From the NCBI GenBank assembly GCA_003151115.1, contig PLWS01000006.1, forward strand, positions 151,755 through 215,754: a DNA stretch of 64,000 nucleotides, read 5' to 3'. The position numbers and the translations under genes were made by a program. The stretch comes from Vulcanimicrobiota bacterium (GTDB lineage: Bacteria > Vulcanimicrobiota > Vulcanimicrobiia > Vulcanimicrobiales > Vulcanimicrobiaceae). Under the pieces are notes generated by a model. It was not told where the DNA came from and searched no databases. It saw only the letters and a list, made by a program, of their open reading frames with translations. This document shows positions 37,303 through 46,189 of the stretch, piece by piece. The stretch's first letter is position 1; the number at the start of each line of letters is the position of its first letter.

Positions 37303-38039
37303 AACGCAAACTGTTCATCGCCACGAGCCTTTCGGCCGCGCTGGCCGGCTGCGGCGCGATCGGCACGAAACTCGCCGAAAACGATCGAATACGCTCCATC
37401 CTGGGTGCGGGCGAAACGCTCGATCTCGCCCTGATCGGGACGCGGGGCTTGGTGCGGGAGTATGCCGCGAGCGACATTTCGGCACAGTTTCCGATTAATT
37501 CGTTCGATACGCCGGTGGACGCCGTGTACACGCATTTGATCCGCAATGCGTTCGCTTCGTTTCGTCTCGTCGTGGACGGCATGGTCGATCGGCCGCTCTC
37601 GCTTTCGCTCGCGCAGTTGAACGCGATGCCGCAAACTACGCAAATTACGCGCCACGACTGCGTCGAAGGCTGGAGCGCGGTCGCACAGTGGAGCGGCGTG
37701 GCGCTGCGCGACATCATTGCAGCGGCGCGGCCGCGCAAGGGAGCTGGTTTCGTCGTCTTTCACACGTTCGACCGCGACGCCAACGGCGTGCCGTACTATG
37801 AGAGCCTCGATTTTTCGCAGGCGCTGCACCCGCAAACGCTCCTGGCGCTGCGTCAGAACGGCGCGCCGATCGCGCCCGACCGCGGTGCGCCCGTCCGCCT
37901 GAAGATCCCGACGCAGCTCGGTTACAAGAGCGCGAAATGGGTGCGTCATATTGCAGTGGTTCCGTCGCTCGCGCACCTATTCGCCGGCAAGGGCGGCTAT
38001 TGGGAGGACCAGGGCTACCAGTGGTTCGCCGGTATCTAA
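37299..38039 (+). CDS. sulfite-oxidase-fold molybdopterin oxidoreductase (MsrP/YedY-like)
   Basis: A 246-residue predicted lipoprotein (lipobox LAGC, C18) with the sulfite-oxidase fold. The molybdenum-ligating cysteine is C121 in TRHDCVEGWS. The C-terminal part has PVRLKIPTQLGYKSAKWVRH, typical of YedY-like enzymes. YedY reduces oxidised methionine in periplasmic proteins; other members have different substrates. The N-terminus looks like a lipoprotein rather than a twin-arginine signal, unusual for a cofactor that is normally inserted before export. Confidence 0.88.
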   Translation: MKRKLFIATSLSAALAGCGAIGTKLAENDRIRSILGAGETLDLALIGTRGLVREYAASDISAQFPINSFDTPVDAVYTHLIRNAFASFRLVVDGMVDRPLSLSLAQLNAMPQTTQITRHDCVEGWSAVAQWSGVALRDIIAAARPRKGAGFVVFHTFDRDANGVPYYESLDFSQALHPQTLLALRQNGAPIAPDRGAPVRLKIPTQLGYKSAKWVRHIAVVPSLAHLFAGKGGYWEDQGYQWFAGI

Positions 38040-38111
38040 TGCTGCCTTAAGGGAGCACCCGAACGGCTGGTTGAACCCCCGCGTTCTACCTCTCGGAAGG
38101 AGTCTTTTTTG

Positions 38112-38804
38112 ATGAAGCTAGTTCTCTCCGGGCTTTCCTTGGTGTTGCTGACGGCATGCGCGAGCGCGAGCGCCGCGATGCAGTCGCCGAAATTTAATAA
38201 TCCGCCGCCGGGCGCGACCGTCCAAGACGTCGTCGTCTATCTTTCGGGCGAAGGCATGAGTTCGCAATGGCACGTCGTCTCGAGCCGCGTAGCCGTTGGC
38301 AAGCAAAATGGTACACAGGCCGCCTATCAGTGGTACGTCTCGATCTACGCGCCGGTCGGAAACGGCTGGAATCTCAAGTATAGGTCGCCGGGCGGCGGCA
38401 CGACGTTGCTTTCGAAAGTGACGAAGGCGCGCGGCGCGCAGCTCTACTTCCCAATGCAGTCGGTAAAGATCGTGGGAGGCGCCGAACTCGAACAGGCGGC
38501 CGTGCAAGACGCCGTCGTCCAAATACACGAATCGGCGGCCGACTGCGGGTCGTCAACGGTCGCGATCATCGGCCTTACAAAGAACTTTCAGCCGACGATT
38601 CGCACGACGGTCGAAAACGGCTGCGACCTGCAAGCTTCGATCGTGAAATACGGTCAGATGCAAGCGGTTCAGCTGATCGGTCCGTACTACGGGCCGAAAG
38701 CCGCAATGTGCTGCCCGACCAAAAACAAGGCTACAGCAAAGCTCACGTACTCCGGCCAAATTCGCGGCTGGAACGTGACCCCGAACTACTTCAAACTGAA
38801 GTAA
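38112..38804 (+). CDS. lipoprotein of unknown function
   Basis: A 230-residue predicted lipoprotein: signal plus lipobox VLLTAC, then a beta-rich domain with VQDVVVYLSGEG, YQWYVSIYAPVGNGWNLKY and a C-terminal cysteine pair AAMCCPTKNK. A good ribosome site (GGAAGGAG) precedes ATG 38112. It follows the molybdoenzyme by 72 bases and may share its transcript. No family recognised. Confidence 0.65.
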   Translation: MKLVLSGLSLVLLTACASASAAMQSPKFNNPPPGATVQDVVVYLSGEGMSSQWHVVSSRVAVGKQNGTQAAYQWYVSIYAPVGNGWNLKYRSPGGGTTLLSKVTKARGAQLYFPMQSVKIVGGAELEQAAVQDAVVQIHESAADCGSSTVAIIGLTKNFQPTIRTTVENGCDLQASIVKYGQMQAVQLIGPYYGPKAAMCCPTKNKATAKLTYSGQIRGWNVTPNYFKLK

Positions 38805-38810
38805 GGCGCA

Positions 38811-39377
38811 CTAGTCCGTCGATCGATCGATGAGATCCATCAACGATCGATCGGCGGGCATCCGCTCAAGGCCGCGCGGATAGTCACCGCCGGCGTGCTC
38901 GGCCGTGAAGCGTTTCGAGATCGCGGCCAGATATTCAAAGTTTTCCCAGAGCTGCGGCGAGGTTTGCTCGCGCACGAACGTCGTCACCGGGGCAAGAGCT
39001 TGCCAGTTACGCAAGACGACGTATGACCAAGCATCGCAGGCGATGTCGCGATCGATGATTCCTCGCTTGACGAATAATCCGAGGCTTTCGAAAAAGTTCG
39101 CAACCGTGCCGATTGCTTGGTACTCGTCGACAAATGGCAACTGGGCGATTTTACGCGCTTCGTTCGCATCCGTCAGCCTTTTTGGCAGTTCGAATGAAAC
39201 GAATGTCTGCGCCTCGCGAAACTCCGGCGACTCCAAGGTCTCGCGGCATTCAGTCAGCGCGACGATTTGGTTGCTGCCACGCATATGGCGCAACTGCAGT
39301 AGAGCTGCTACCGCCGAGGCGGCAATGACGAGAAACGTACCAAGCGTTCCGATCGCGGTCAGCCACTCAGGAGACAT
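38811..39377 (-). CDS. DUF4760-like membrane-anchored protein, copy 3
   Basis: A 188-residue protein. The N-terminal membrane helix (SPEWLTAIGTLGTFLVIAAS) is followed by a cytoplasmic helical domain with LLQLRHMRGSNQIVALTECR, VANFFESLG, NWQALAP and LWENFEYLA. This fits DUF4760-like proteins of unknown role. ATG 39377 overlaps the stop of the middle paralogue (TGATG), so the frame upstream of it is not used. It is the last gene of a four-gene unit behind the carboxylase beta subunit. Confidence 0.8.
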   Translation of the reverse strand: MSPEWLTAIGTLGTFLVIAASAVAALLQLRHMRGSNQIVALTECRETLESPEFREAQTFVSFELPKRLTDANEARKIAQLPFVDEYQAIGTVANFFESLGLFVKRGIIDRDIACDAWSYVVLRNWQALAPVTTFVREQTSPQLWENFEYLAAISKRFTAEHAGGDYPRGLERMPADRSLMDLIDRSTD

Positions 39378-39943
39378 CAGTGGTAATTTCTCTCCGGCAC
39401 TTCGGGCCACCGCTGCGCCGGGGCCATGCGTCTTGTACCCTTCGGAAATGCGCCGTTCGGGTGCAGTTTGCGAAAATCGTCGCACACGACGGCGAGATAT
39501 TCAAAATTCTCCCAGAGCGCCGGCTGATCGGAGATGATGCGCCGGTTTGTGATGATCGGGGAAAGGGCGTTCCAGTTGCCGACAATTACTCCACCCCACA
39601 GATCCGCGGCAATGTGGCGGTTGATGATGCGGTTCTTCACCAGCGTGCCGACATGTTCGAAGAAATTTGCCAGCGTCCTCAGCCTTTGATATTCGGCGGG
39701 GAATTGACTCTGCGCGAGGGCGTGTCGAACCTCAGGATCAGTTAGGCGTTGCGGAAGCTCGCGAACAAACAAGATTGTTTTCTGAAACGAGGGAGATTCG
39801 ATCGTCTCGCGCACCTCGTTCAGCGCCACAATCTGGTTGCCGGCTCGCATGTGCCGGAGCTGAAGCAGTGCGGCCATCGCCGACGCTGCAATGACGACGA
39901 ACGTGCCGAGCGTTCCAATCGCAGTGAGCCACTCAGGTGACGT
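39377..39943 (-). CDS. DUF4760-like membrane-anchored protein, copy 2, non-standard start
   Basis: A paralogue of its neighbours (SPEWLTAIGTLGTFVVIAAS, LLQLRHMRAGNQIVALNEVR, LWENFEYLAVV). At the homologous start position the other copies have ATG; here the codon is ACG (39943-39941), and no ATG, GTG or TTG lies between the upstream gene's coding end and the conserved helix. Translation could use ACG, an upstream ATT, or coupling from copy 1, whose stop overlaps. Otherwise it may be silenced. The body is intact at about 188 residues. Confidence 0.7.
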   Translation of the reverse strand, partial: TSPEWLTAIGTLGTFVVIAASAMAALLQLRHMRAGNQIVALNEVRETIESPSFQKTILFVRELPQRLTDPEVRHALAQSQFPAEYQRLRTLANFFEHVGTLVKNRIINRHIAADLWGGVIVGNWNALSPIITNRRIISDQPALWENFEYLAVVCDDFRKLHPNGAFPKGTRRMAPAQRWPEVPERNYH

Positions 39944-40505
39944 GGCTGTCTCCGATGAAATCCAGCAGCGAATTGTCCTGCGGCATGCGTCTCTTGCCGG
40001 CAGGGAAGCTGCCACCGGGATGCGCTCGCAAATAGTCATCCGACAGCACGGCCATATACTCGAAATTCTCCCAAAGCGCGGGCACGCCGATCTTTTGCCG
40101 TACGTATGTAATGACCGGCGCTAAGGCCGTCCAATTGCGGACGACGCTGTAGCACCAGAAGTCGCACGCGAGCTCCTGGTCGATGATCCCGTTCTTTACG
40201 AACATCCCCATGCTCTCAAAGAAATTGGCGACCGTTCCGATTTGCTTATACTCCCCGGTGAAGGGGATCTGAGAAATTTTCGCGCGCTCGCCCGCATCAT
40301 TCAAGCGCTTGGGCAGCTCGAAAGAGACGAAGTTTTGCGCTTCTCCGAACTCCGGCGATTCGAGCGTTTCGCGGCATTCAGTCAGCGCGACGATTTGGTT
40401 GCTGCCGCGCATGTGGCGCAGTTGAAACAGCGCCGCCGCGGCCGACGCCGCGATGACGACAAATGTTCCAAGCGTTCCGATCGCGGTCAGCCACTCAGGC
40501 GACAT
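39933..40505 (-). CDS. DUF4760-like membrane-anchored protein, copy 1
   Basis: A 190-residue paralogue: membrane helix SPEWLTAIGTLGTFVVIAAS, then LFQLRHMRGSNQIVALTECR, VANFFESMGMFVK and LWENFEYMAVL. It starts at ATG 40505, two bases after the carboxylase beta stop, and its end overlaps the middle paralogue. It is closest to copy 3 (both share TECRETLESPEF), suggesting copy 2 diverged or is older. Confidence 0.82.
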   Translation of the reverse strand: MSPEWLTAIGTLGTFVVIAASAAAALFQLRHMRGSNQIVALTECRETLESPEFGEAQNFVSFELPKRLNDAGERAKISQIPFTGEYKQIGTVANFFESMGMFVKNGIIDQELACDFWCYSVVRNWTALAPVITYVRQKIGVPALWENFEYMAVLSDDYLRAHPGGSFPAGKRRMPQDNSLLDFIGDSHVT

Positions 40506-40507
40506 CG

Positions 40508-42091
40508 CTACATCCTGAAGATGCCGAAATGCGTTTCGGCAAGCGGCGCGTTTGCGGCGGCTTCCAACCCCACTGCCAGAACTTTTCGCGTCTCCAGCGG
40601 ATCGATGATGCCGTCGTCCCACAAACGCGCGGTCGAATAGTACGGGCTGCCTTCATGATCGTACTTGGCAAGGATCGGTTCTTCGATCTTCGCTTTTTCG
40701 GCCGCGGTGATGTCGCCCTTAACGGTCGAGAGCACGCTGGCGGCTTGCTGCCCGCCCATCACGGAAATTCTCGCGTTCGGCCACATCCACAGCTGACGCG
40801 GAGAGTAAGCGCGCCCGCACATGCCGTAATTGCCGGCGCCGAAGCTGCCGCCGATGATGACGGTGAACTTCGGCACCTCGGCGCAAGCGACGGCCATCAC
40901 GAGTTTGGCGCCGTCTTTGGCGATGCCGCGATTCTCGTACTCCCGGCCGACCATGAAGCCCGTAATGTTCTGTAAGAACAGCAGCGGCGTACCGCGCTGC
41001 ACGCACAGTTCGATGAAGTGCGTGCCCTTGAACGAGCTCTCGCTGAACAGGATGCCGTTGTTGGCGAGGATGCCGATGGGATGCCCCTCGATCCGGGCGA
41101 ATCCGGTGACGAGCGTCTTGCCGTAGCGAGCTTTGAACTCGTGAAAGTCCGAGCCGTCAACGAGCCGCGCGATAACTTCGCGAACGTCGTAGCCGACGCG
41201 GTTGTCGGACGGAACCACGCCGTACAACTCTTTCGGATCGTACTTGGGCGGTTCGGGTTTGGACGCATCCCACTGCCGCGGAAGCTCGCGGTGGAGATTT
41301 GAAACTACCGAACGCACGATCGCGAGCGCGTGCGGATCGTCCTCGGCAAAGTGATCGGCGACTCCGGATAATCGCGTATGGACGTCGGCTCCGCCCAGAT
41401 CTTCGGCGGTGACGATCTCACCGGTCGCCGCTTTCACCAGCGGCGGACCGCCGAGAAAGATCGTGCCGTTGTCTTTGACGATTACCGTTTCGTCCGACAT
41501 GGCGGGCACGTAGGCGCCGCCGGCGGTGCAAGAACCCATGACGGCGGCGATTTGGGGAATGCGCTTTCCCGACATGCGCGCTTGATTATAGAAGATGCGC
41601 CCGAAATGATCGCGGTCGGGAAATACTTCGGCCTGCAGCGGCAGAAACGCACCGCCCGAGTCGACGAGGTAGATGCACGGGAGATGGTTTTGTTCGGCGA
41701 TTTCTTGCGCGCGTAGATGTTTCTTTACCGTCATCGGGTAGTATGTGCCGCCCTTGACGGTTGCGTCGTTGGCGACGATCACGCAGTGCTGGCCCTCGAC
41801 GATGCCGATTCCCGTGACGATTCCGGCCGACGGCGCGTCGCCGTCGTACATCTCATGGGCCGCCAGTGCCGAGAGTTCCAAGAAGAACGATCCCGGATCG
41901 ATCAGTGCATCGACGCGTTCGCGCGCGGTCAATTTCTTACGCTTGCGATGCCGCTCGGTCGATTCGGGGCCGCCTCCCGATCGCGCGGCCGCCAGCGCCT
42001 CGCGCAGCTGAGCGGTCAAGCGAGTCATGTTTTCGAAATTGCGCTTATACGTGTCGGTCTGAAGATTCAGCCGAGTCTGGAGGACAGCCAT
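40508..42091 (-). CDS. methylcrotonyl-CoA carboxylase beta (carboxyltransferase) subunit
   Basis: A 527-residue acyl-CoA carboxyltransferase. Motifs: [91 protein letters not shown] and [10 protein letters not shown]. The first and the [15 protein letters not shown] signatures favour methylcrotonyl-CoA over propionyl-CoA. With HMG-CoA lyase and the hydratase it belongs to leucine degradation. The biotin-carrying alpha subunit is not in the window. It heads the unit containing the three DUF4760-like genes. Confidence 0.93.
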   Translation of the reverse strand: MAVLQTRLNLQTDTYKRNFENMTRLTAQLREALAAARSGGGPESTERHRKRKKLTARERVDALIDPGSFFLELSALAAHEMYDGDAPSAGIVTGIGIVEGQHCVIVANDATVKGGTYYPMTVKKHLRAQEIAEQNHLPCIYLVDSGGAFLPLQAEVFPDRDHFGRIFYNQARMSGKRIPQIAAVMGSCTAGGAYVPAMSDETVIVKDNGTIFLGGPPLVKAATGEIVTAEDLGGADVHTRLSGVADHFAEDDPHALAIVRSVVSNLHRELPRQWDASKPEPPKYDPKELYGVVPSDNRVGYDVREVIARLVDGSDFHEFKARYGKTLVTGFARIEGHPIGILANNGILFSESSFKGTHFIELCVQRGTPLLFLQNITGFMVGREYENRGIAKDGAKLVMAVACAEVPKFTVIIGGSFGAGNYGMCGRAYSPRQLWMWPNARISVMGGQQAASVLSTVKGDITAAEKAKIEEPILAKYDHEGSPYYSTARLWDDGIIDPLETRKVLAVGLEAAANAPLAETHFGIFRM

Positions 42092-42117
42092 TCGAGCGCG
42101 TTTTCGTTAAGCGCGGA

Positions 42118-42172
42118 TTAACCCCGTTTCCAAGCAACCTTTAACCCCGTTGCGGCACCCATCCGCTACAAT
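42118..42172 (+). promoter_or_regulatory. promoter region with direct repeats before DUF1800 gene
   Basis: TTAACCCCGTT occurs twice (42118-42128 and 42141-42151), 23 bases apart. A -10 box TACAAT lies at 42167-42172, only nine bases before ATG 42182. The repeats overlap the expected -35 zone and may bind a regulator. Transcription would start almost at the initiation codon. Confidence 0.5.
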
Positions 42173-42181
42173 GTGGGTGAT

Positions 42182-43675
42182 ATGGCCACCGCGTTAACAC
42201 CCCGTACCGACGTCGCCGGCATCTACCGGCCAGCGGGTCACCTCGACGCCGCGATCGCGCTCGCTCCTTATAAAGGAGTGTGGGACGCCCGGTTGGCGGC
42301 GCATCTGCTGCGCCGCGCCGGATTCGGTTCGTCGCCCGATGAGGCTGCGAAATATGGCAGCATGAGCGTTCATGCCGCCGTCGATTCGTTGATCGATTTT
42401 CCGTCCACCGACGCGTTGCCCGCGCCGGACGACCTGTACGATCCGCGCACGACGCTGATGCAGTACCTTCAGAACGGCATGCGTCCCGGTATGGCGGACG
42501 ACATGACCAAACGCAAGATCGGGCAACAAGTGCGCCAGCAGGAACGGCAGTCGATCATCTCGCTGCAGCGCTGGTGGCTGAACCGCATGCTCGTTACGCC
42601 TGCGCCGCTGCAAGAGAAGATGGCCCTCTATTTCCACGGACACTTTACGTCGGCGGCGATTCAAAAGGGCGTTACGCCCGTCATGGTCTACAATCAGAAC
42701 CAACTTTTTCGCAATAATGCGCTGGGAAATCTGCGCGAATTGACATGGCAGGTTTCTATCGATCCTGCGATGATGATCTACCTGGATAACGCGCGCAGCG
42801 ATCCGCAGCATCCCAACGAAAACTACGCTCGCGAGTTGATGGAGCTCTTCACACTGGGCGTTGGAAACTATAGCGAGCAGGACGTTCGCGAATCCGCGCG
42901 CGCCTGGACCGGATGGGTCCTCCGCCCCCGCATCGGCACCGTGCAGTTCGTTCCGTTCCGGCATGACAGCGGAAGCAAGACGTTCCTCGGGCAGACGGGC
43001 AACTGGGCCGGACGCGACATCGTTGATATCATCTTCAAGCAGCCGGCCAGCGCGAGTTTCTTCGCGAACAGCTTGCTGAACTTTTTTGTCTACAACAGCC
43101 CCGAGCCGCAGCTCGTGGAAGCCGTCGCCAACCTGATCCGCAAGAACGACTTCAACCTCAAGCCGGTCATGTCGACGCTGCTTCGCAGCAACGTGTTCTA
43201 CTCGAGCCGCGCGTACCGCGCGCTCGTGAAGAGCCCGGTCGAATTTACGATCGGCACCTACAAAGCGCTCGGCGCAAATCAGGTCGACGATAGCGCGCAG
43301 CGCGCGCTGCTCCAAATGGGACAGGTGCTGTTCTATCCGCCCAATGTCGCGGGCTGGCCGGGCGGCGCCAATTGGCTGACGAGTCAAACCGTCATCGCGC
43401 GCGAGAACTTCCTGGCTTCGATCGTGAACTCGCCGATGATGGACGGCGTGGATTGGATGCAGAAGCTGCCGGTGAAAGCGCCGCAGGCCGCAAAGGAATT
43501 GGTCGCGACCGTTCTGGTCGGGGACGCCTCCGAGCAGGGCGTCGCGCAGTTGACCGATTATCTCAACGGCGCCGGGACGTCCGCTCTCGGTATGCTCTCG
43601 GGCGAAAACTATCCGGAACGCATTCGCGGAGCCGCCTACTTAACGATGGCGATGCCGGCCTACCAGCTGAACTGA
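42182..43675 (+). CDS. DUF1800 family protein
   Basis: A 497-residue protein of the DUF1800 family, known to pair with DUF1501 proteins and often suspected to act in export or degradation of envelope material. Signatures: AAHLLRRAGFGSSPDEAAKY at the N-terminus, HFTSAAIQKG, NENYARELMELFTLGVG and YPPNVAGWPGGANWLT. ATG 42182 is preferred over GTG 42173 given the promoter. No signal peptide. The partner gene follows after a short gap holding a dispersed repeat. Confidence 0.9.
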   Translation: MATALTPRTDVAGIYRPAGHLDAAIALAPYKGVWDARLAAHLLRRAGFGSSPDEAAKYGSMSVHAAVDSLIDFPSTDALPAPDDLYDPRTTLMQYLQNGMRPGMADDMTKRKIGQQVRQQERQSIISLQRWWLNRMLVTPAPLQEKMALYFHGHFTSAAIQKGVTPVMVYNQNQLFRNNALGNLRELTWQVSIDPAMMIYLDNARSDPQHPNENYARELMELFTLGVGNYSEQDVRESARAWTGWVLRPRIGTVQFVPFRHDSGSKTFLGQTGNWAGRDIVDIIFKQPASASFFANSLLNFFVYNSPEPQLVEAVANLIRKNDFNLKPVMSTLLRSNVFYSSRAYRALVKSPVEFTIGTYKALGANQVDDSAQRALLQMGQVLFYPPNVAGWPGGANWLTSQTVIARENFLASIVNSPMMDGVDWMQKLPVKAPQAAKELVATVLVGDASEQGVAQLTDYLNGAGTSALGMLSGENYPERIRGAAYLTMAMPAYQLN

Positions 43676-43704
43676 GGGCCCTTCGACTTACTCAGGATGA
43701 CAGG
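43676..43704. repeat. dispersed GGGCCCTTCGAC-type repeat in gene gap
   Basis: GGGCCCTTCGACTTACTCAG followed by GATGACAGG fills most of the 35-base gap between the DUF1800 and DUF1501 genes. The same family of sequence is at 26165 and 34749. Confidence 0.6.
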
Positions 43705-43710
43705 AGTAAA

Positions 43711-44931
43711 ATGAAACGCAGTAACTTTTTGGCCGGAACGCTCAGCGGACTCGCAGTCGTCGCGAACACGCAGCACGTTTTCGCGCAAGCGCTGGCGCAA
43801 TCGCCGCTTCCGGGACTGCCGGGTGCCGCGAACCGCTGCCTGGTGCTGATCAATCTGCAAGGCGGAAACGACGGCTTGAACTGCGTGGTGCCGCACGGAG
43901 ACGCACAGTACTATCAATTGCGCCCAACGATCGGCGTTTCGCGCAACGACGTGCTTTCCATCAACGACAAAATCGGCTTCAATCCCACCCTGCGTTCGTT
44001 CAAAGCGATGTACGACAAAGGCATGGTTGCGGTGGTGCAGAGCGTCGGATACCCGAATCCGGACCACTCGCACTTCCGCTCGACCGAAATCTGGCAGACG
44101 GCCGCCCCGGACAAGTACGAACACACCGGCTGGCTCGGCCGCTATTTGGACGAGGCCAATCTTCCCAAGGACAACCTGTTCAACGGCGTGGCGCTCGCGC
44201 AAGTGCTTCCGGAAGTCATGGTAGCCGGCAAAACGGACGTGCCGGCCATCGCGCAGATCAACGGCTACGGCTTGATCAGCGACCGCAACAATTCCGCGAG
44301 CATGGCCTACACCAAGCTCGTCAGCGACAATCGTCTTCCGTTTAGTTCGCCGTATCTCGCGCATGTGGCCGAGATCGAGGACCACGCACAGAAGGGTTCG
44401 CAGGAGCTGCCCAAGCTGATCGCCGGTTACAAACCCGCCGGGGCCTATCCGGCCACGCCGCTAGGCCGCAGCCTCGCGCTGGCCGCGCAAATCGTCGGCA
44501 GCAACATAGGAACGCGCGTTCTCTACGTGCAGCATGGTTCGTTCGACACGCACGTTGGACAGAAAGCGACGCAAGATCGCTTACTCGGTGAGTTTTCGGA
44601 CGCGATCAAAGCGTTCTACGATGACTTGGCCGCGCACGGTAACGACAATCGCGTGCTGACGATGACGTTCTCCGAATTCGGCCGGCGCATCGCGGAAAAC
44701 GCGAGCCGCGGCACCGACCACGGCGAAGCTTCACCGCTCTTTCTGATCGGCGGCGGCGTCAAAGGCGGAATCTATGGCGCCTATCCGGACCTTTCCCAAA
44801 CGAACATGGGCAACCTGAAGTTCGACACGGATTTCCGCAGTGTTTATGCGACCGTGCTCGAGCGGTGGCTGGGACGCCCGTCCGCGCCGATTCTGCAAGG
44901 TCAGTTCGCAACGATCTCTGCGCTCGGCTAG
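43711..44931 (+). CDS. DUF1501 family protein, exported
   Basis: A 406-residue member of DUF1501, related to the alkaline-phosphatase/sulfatase fold. A signal-like N-terminus (KRSNFLAGTLSGLAVVANTQ) precedes VLINLQGGNDGLNCVVP, YPNPDHSHFRSTEIWQTA, HGSFDTHVGQ, MTFSEFGRRIAENASRGTDHG. The aspartate and histidine sets are consistent with a metal-dependent hydrolase. ATG 43711 has the ribosome site AGGAG. It forms an operon with DUF1800. Confidence 0.9.
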   Translation: MKRSNFLAGTLSGLAVVANTQHVFAQALAQSPLPGLPGAANRCLVLINLQGGNDGLNCVVPHGDAQYYQLRPTIGVSRNDVLSINDKIGFNPTLRSFKAMYDKGMVAVVQSVGYPNPDHSHFRSTEIWQTAAPDKYEHTGWLGRYLDEANLPKDNLFNGVALAQVLPEVMVAGKTDVPAIAQINGYGLISDRNNSASMAYTKLVSDNRLPFSSPYLAHVAEIEDHAQKGSQELPKLIAGYKPAGAYPATPLGRSLALAAQIVGSNIGTRVLYVQHGSFDTHVGQKATQDRLLGEFSDAIKAFYDDLAAHGNDNRVLTMTFSEFGRRIAENASRGTDHGEASPLFLIGGGVKGGIYGAYPDLSQTNMGNLKFDTDFRSVYATVLERWLGRPSAPILQGQFATISALG

Positions 44932-44978
44932 TTACCGCGGCCGAATGTCATCGTGACCCTGCGGCGAATCCGTCGCTG

Positions 44979-45773
44979 GTGATCGAGATCCTCTTTCTGG
45001 GAACCGGCGGCGCACGCTTCGTGGTTGCGCGGCAGATTCGCGCGTCCGGGGGCATGTGGATGCGTTTCGGAAAGACGGAGATTCACGTCGACCCCGGACC
45101 GGGTGCATTGGTTCGCGCTTTGTCGCACGTGCCGCCTTGTAATCCACGCGAACTGGAAGCGATCGTTCTTTCGCACAAACATCTCGACCATTCCAACGAC
45201 GTCAACGTGATGATCGAGGCGATGACCTCCGGCGGCTTTAACCGTCGCGGCACCGTTCTGGCGCCCCTCGACGCACTCGAAGGCGAGCACGTCGTGCTGC
45301 CTTACGCGCAGAAATTCGTCGAACGGATCGAAGTATTGCGCGAACGTCACGGGCCCTACCGCATCGGCGAGGTCGAACTCTTCACGTCGATCCGGCATAT
45401 GCACGCGGTCGAAACGTACGGATTGCACTTCCGCCACGAAGGCCGCACCGTTTCCTACTTGCCGTGCGGGAAGTTCTTCGAGGCGTTGATCGACGACTAT
45501 CGCGCGCACAAGCCCGACGTGCTGGTCGTCAACGTTCTCCGCTATCGCGACACTATGGACGTCGACCATCTGACGTTCGACCAGGCGCGCGAGGTAATCA
45601 AGGGCGTGCGGCCGCGCGTTGCCGTTATGCAGCACTTTGGAACGAAAATGCTCGAGCAGGATCCGCCGCGGCTGGCGCGTGCCTTGGAACGCGAGCTCGG
45701 CATGCGCGTGATCGCCGCGTACGACGGGATGCTGCTCGACGCCGATACGGAATTGGCCGCGCTTGCCGGTTGA
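44979..45773 (+). CDS. metallo-beta-lactamase-fold hydrolase
   Basis: A 264-residue MBL-fold protein. The metal motif is LSHKHLDHSND (HxHxDH) around residues 61-71, with further ligands probably in SIRHMHAVETYG, the aspartate and histidine of TMDVDHLTF, and MQHFGTKM. It starts with IEILFLGTGG after GTG 44979; the open frame continues upstream into the DUF1501 gene but has no homology there. The substrate is unknown (phosphodiesterase or RNase Z-like types are possible). Confidence 0.85.
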   Translation: MIEILFLGTGGARFVVARQIRASGGMWMRFGKTEIHVDPGPGALVRALSHVPPCNPRELEAIVLSHKHLDHSNDVNVMIEAMTSGGFNRRGTVLAPLDALEGEHVVLPYAQKFVERIEVLRERHGPYRIGEVELFTSIRHMHAVETYGLHFRHEGRTVSYLPCGKFFEALIDDYRAHKPDVLVVNVLRYRDTMDVDHLTFDQAREVIKGVRPRVAVMQHFGTKMLEQDPPRLARALERELGMRVIAAYDGMLLDADTELAALAG

Positions 45774-46188
45774 GATTTCTCGCGTCGAACCTGGCGAGGT
45801 CGAAACGTTCTTGCGCGACAACGAGCGTGAAGCGCTGAAGACGCTCTTCAATTTTAGCGTCGTGTGGCACGAGCAGCGTCACGATTTTGCCGCACTCGAC
45901 GGAGAAGAGGTTGTGGGAATCGCCACGATCCGGATCGCCGCGTCGCTCGCGCACGTCGAGCAAGTTATCGTGCTGCCCGAGCGCAGGCTCGCCGGCGCCG
46001 GCAGATCGCTGCTCGATCGGGCCGCCGAGGTCGCCAACTATTACAACTGCCACAAGATGAGCGCGTTTGTTCCCGCGCGCAGCTCCGCCCAGAAGTTTTT
46101 AGAGCGTTGCGGTTACAAAGAAGAAGCCGTGTTGCCGCAGCATACCTTTAAGCTCGATGTCGCTGCGATGCGAAAATTTTTACTGTAA
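45763..46188 (+). CDS. GNAT family N-acetyltransferase
   Basis: A 141-residue single-domain acetyltransferase. The acetyl-CoA loop region is VEQVIVLPERRLAGAGRSLLDRAAE, followed by a FLERCGYKEEAVLPQH C-terminal strand typical of GNATs. It starts at TTG 45763, overlapping the MBL-fold gene by 11 bases, so it is co-translated. The acceptor is unknown. Confidence 0.85.
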   Translation: MPVEISRVEPGEVETFLRDNEREALKTLFNFSVVWHEQRHDFAALDGEEVVGIATIRIAASLAHVEQVIVLPERRLAGAGRSLLDRAAEVANYYNCHKMSAFVPARSSAQKFLERCGYKEEAVLPQHTFKLDVAAMRKFLL

Positions 46189-46189
46189 G

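Noticed and set aside
43372-43710. N-terminal extension of the DUF1501 gene into DUF1800
   Set aside because: Homology, signal peptide and ribosome site all place the start at 43711.
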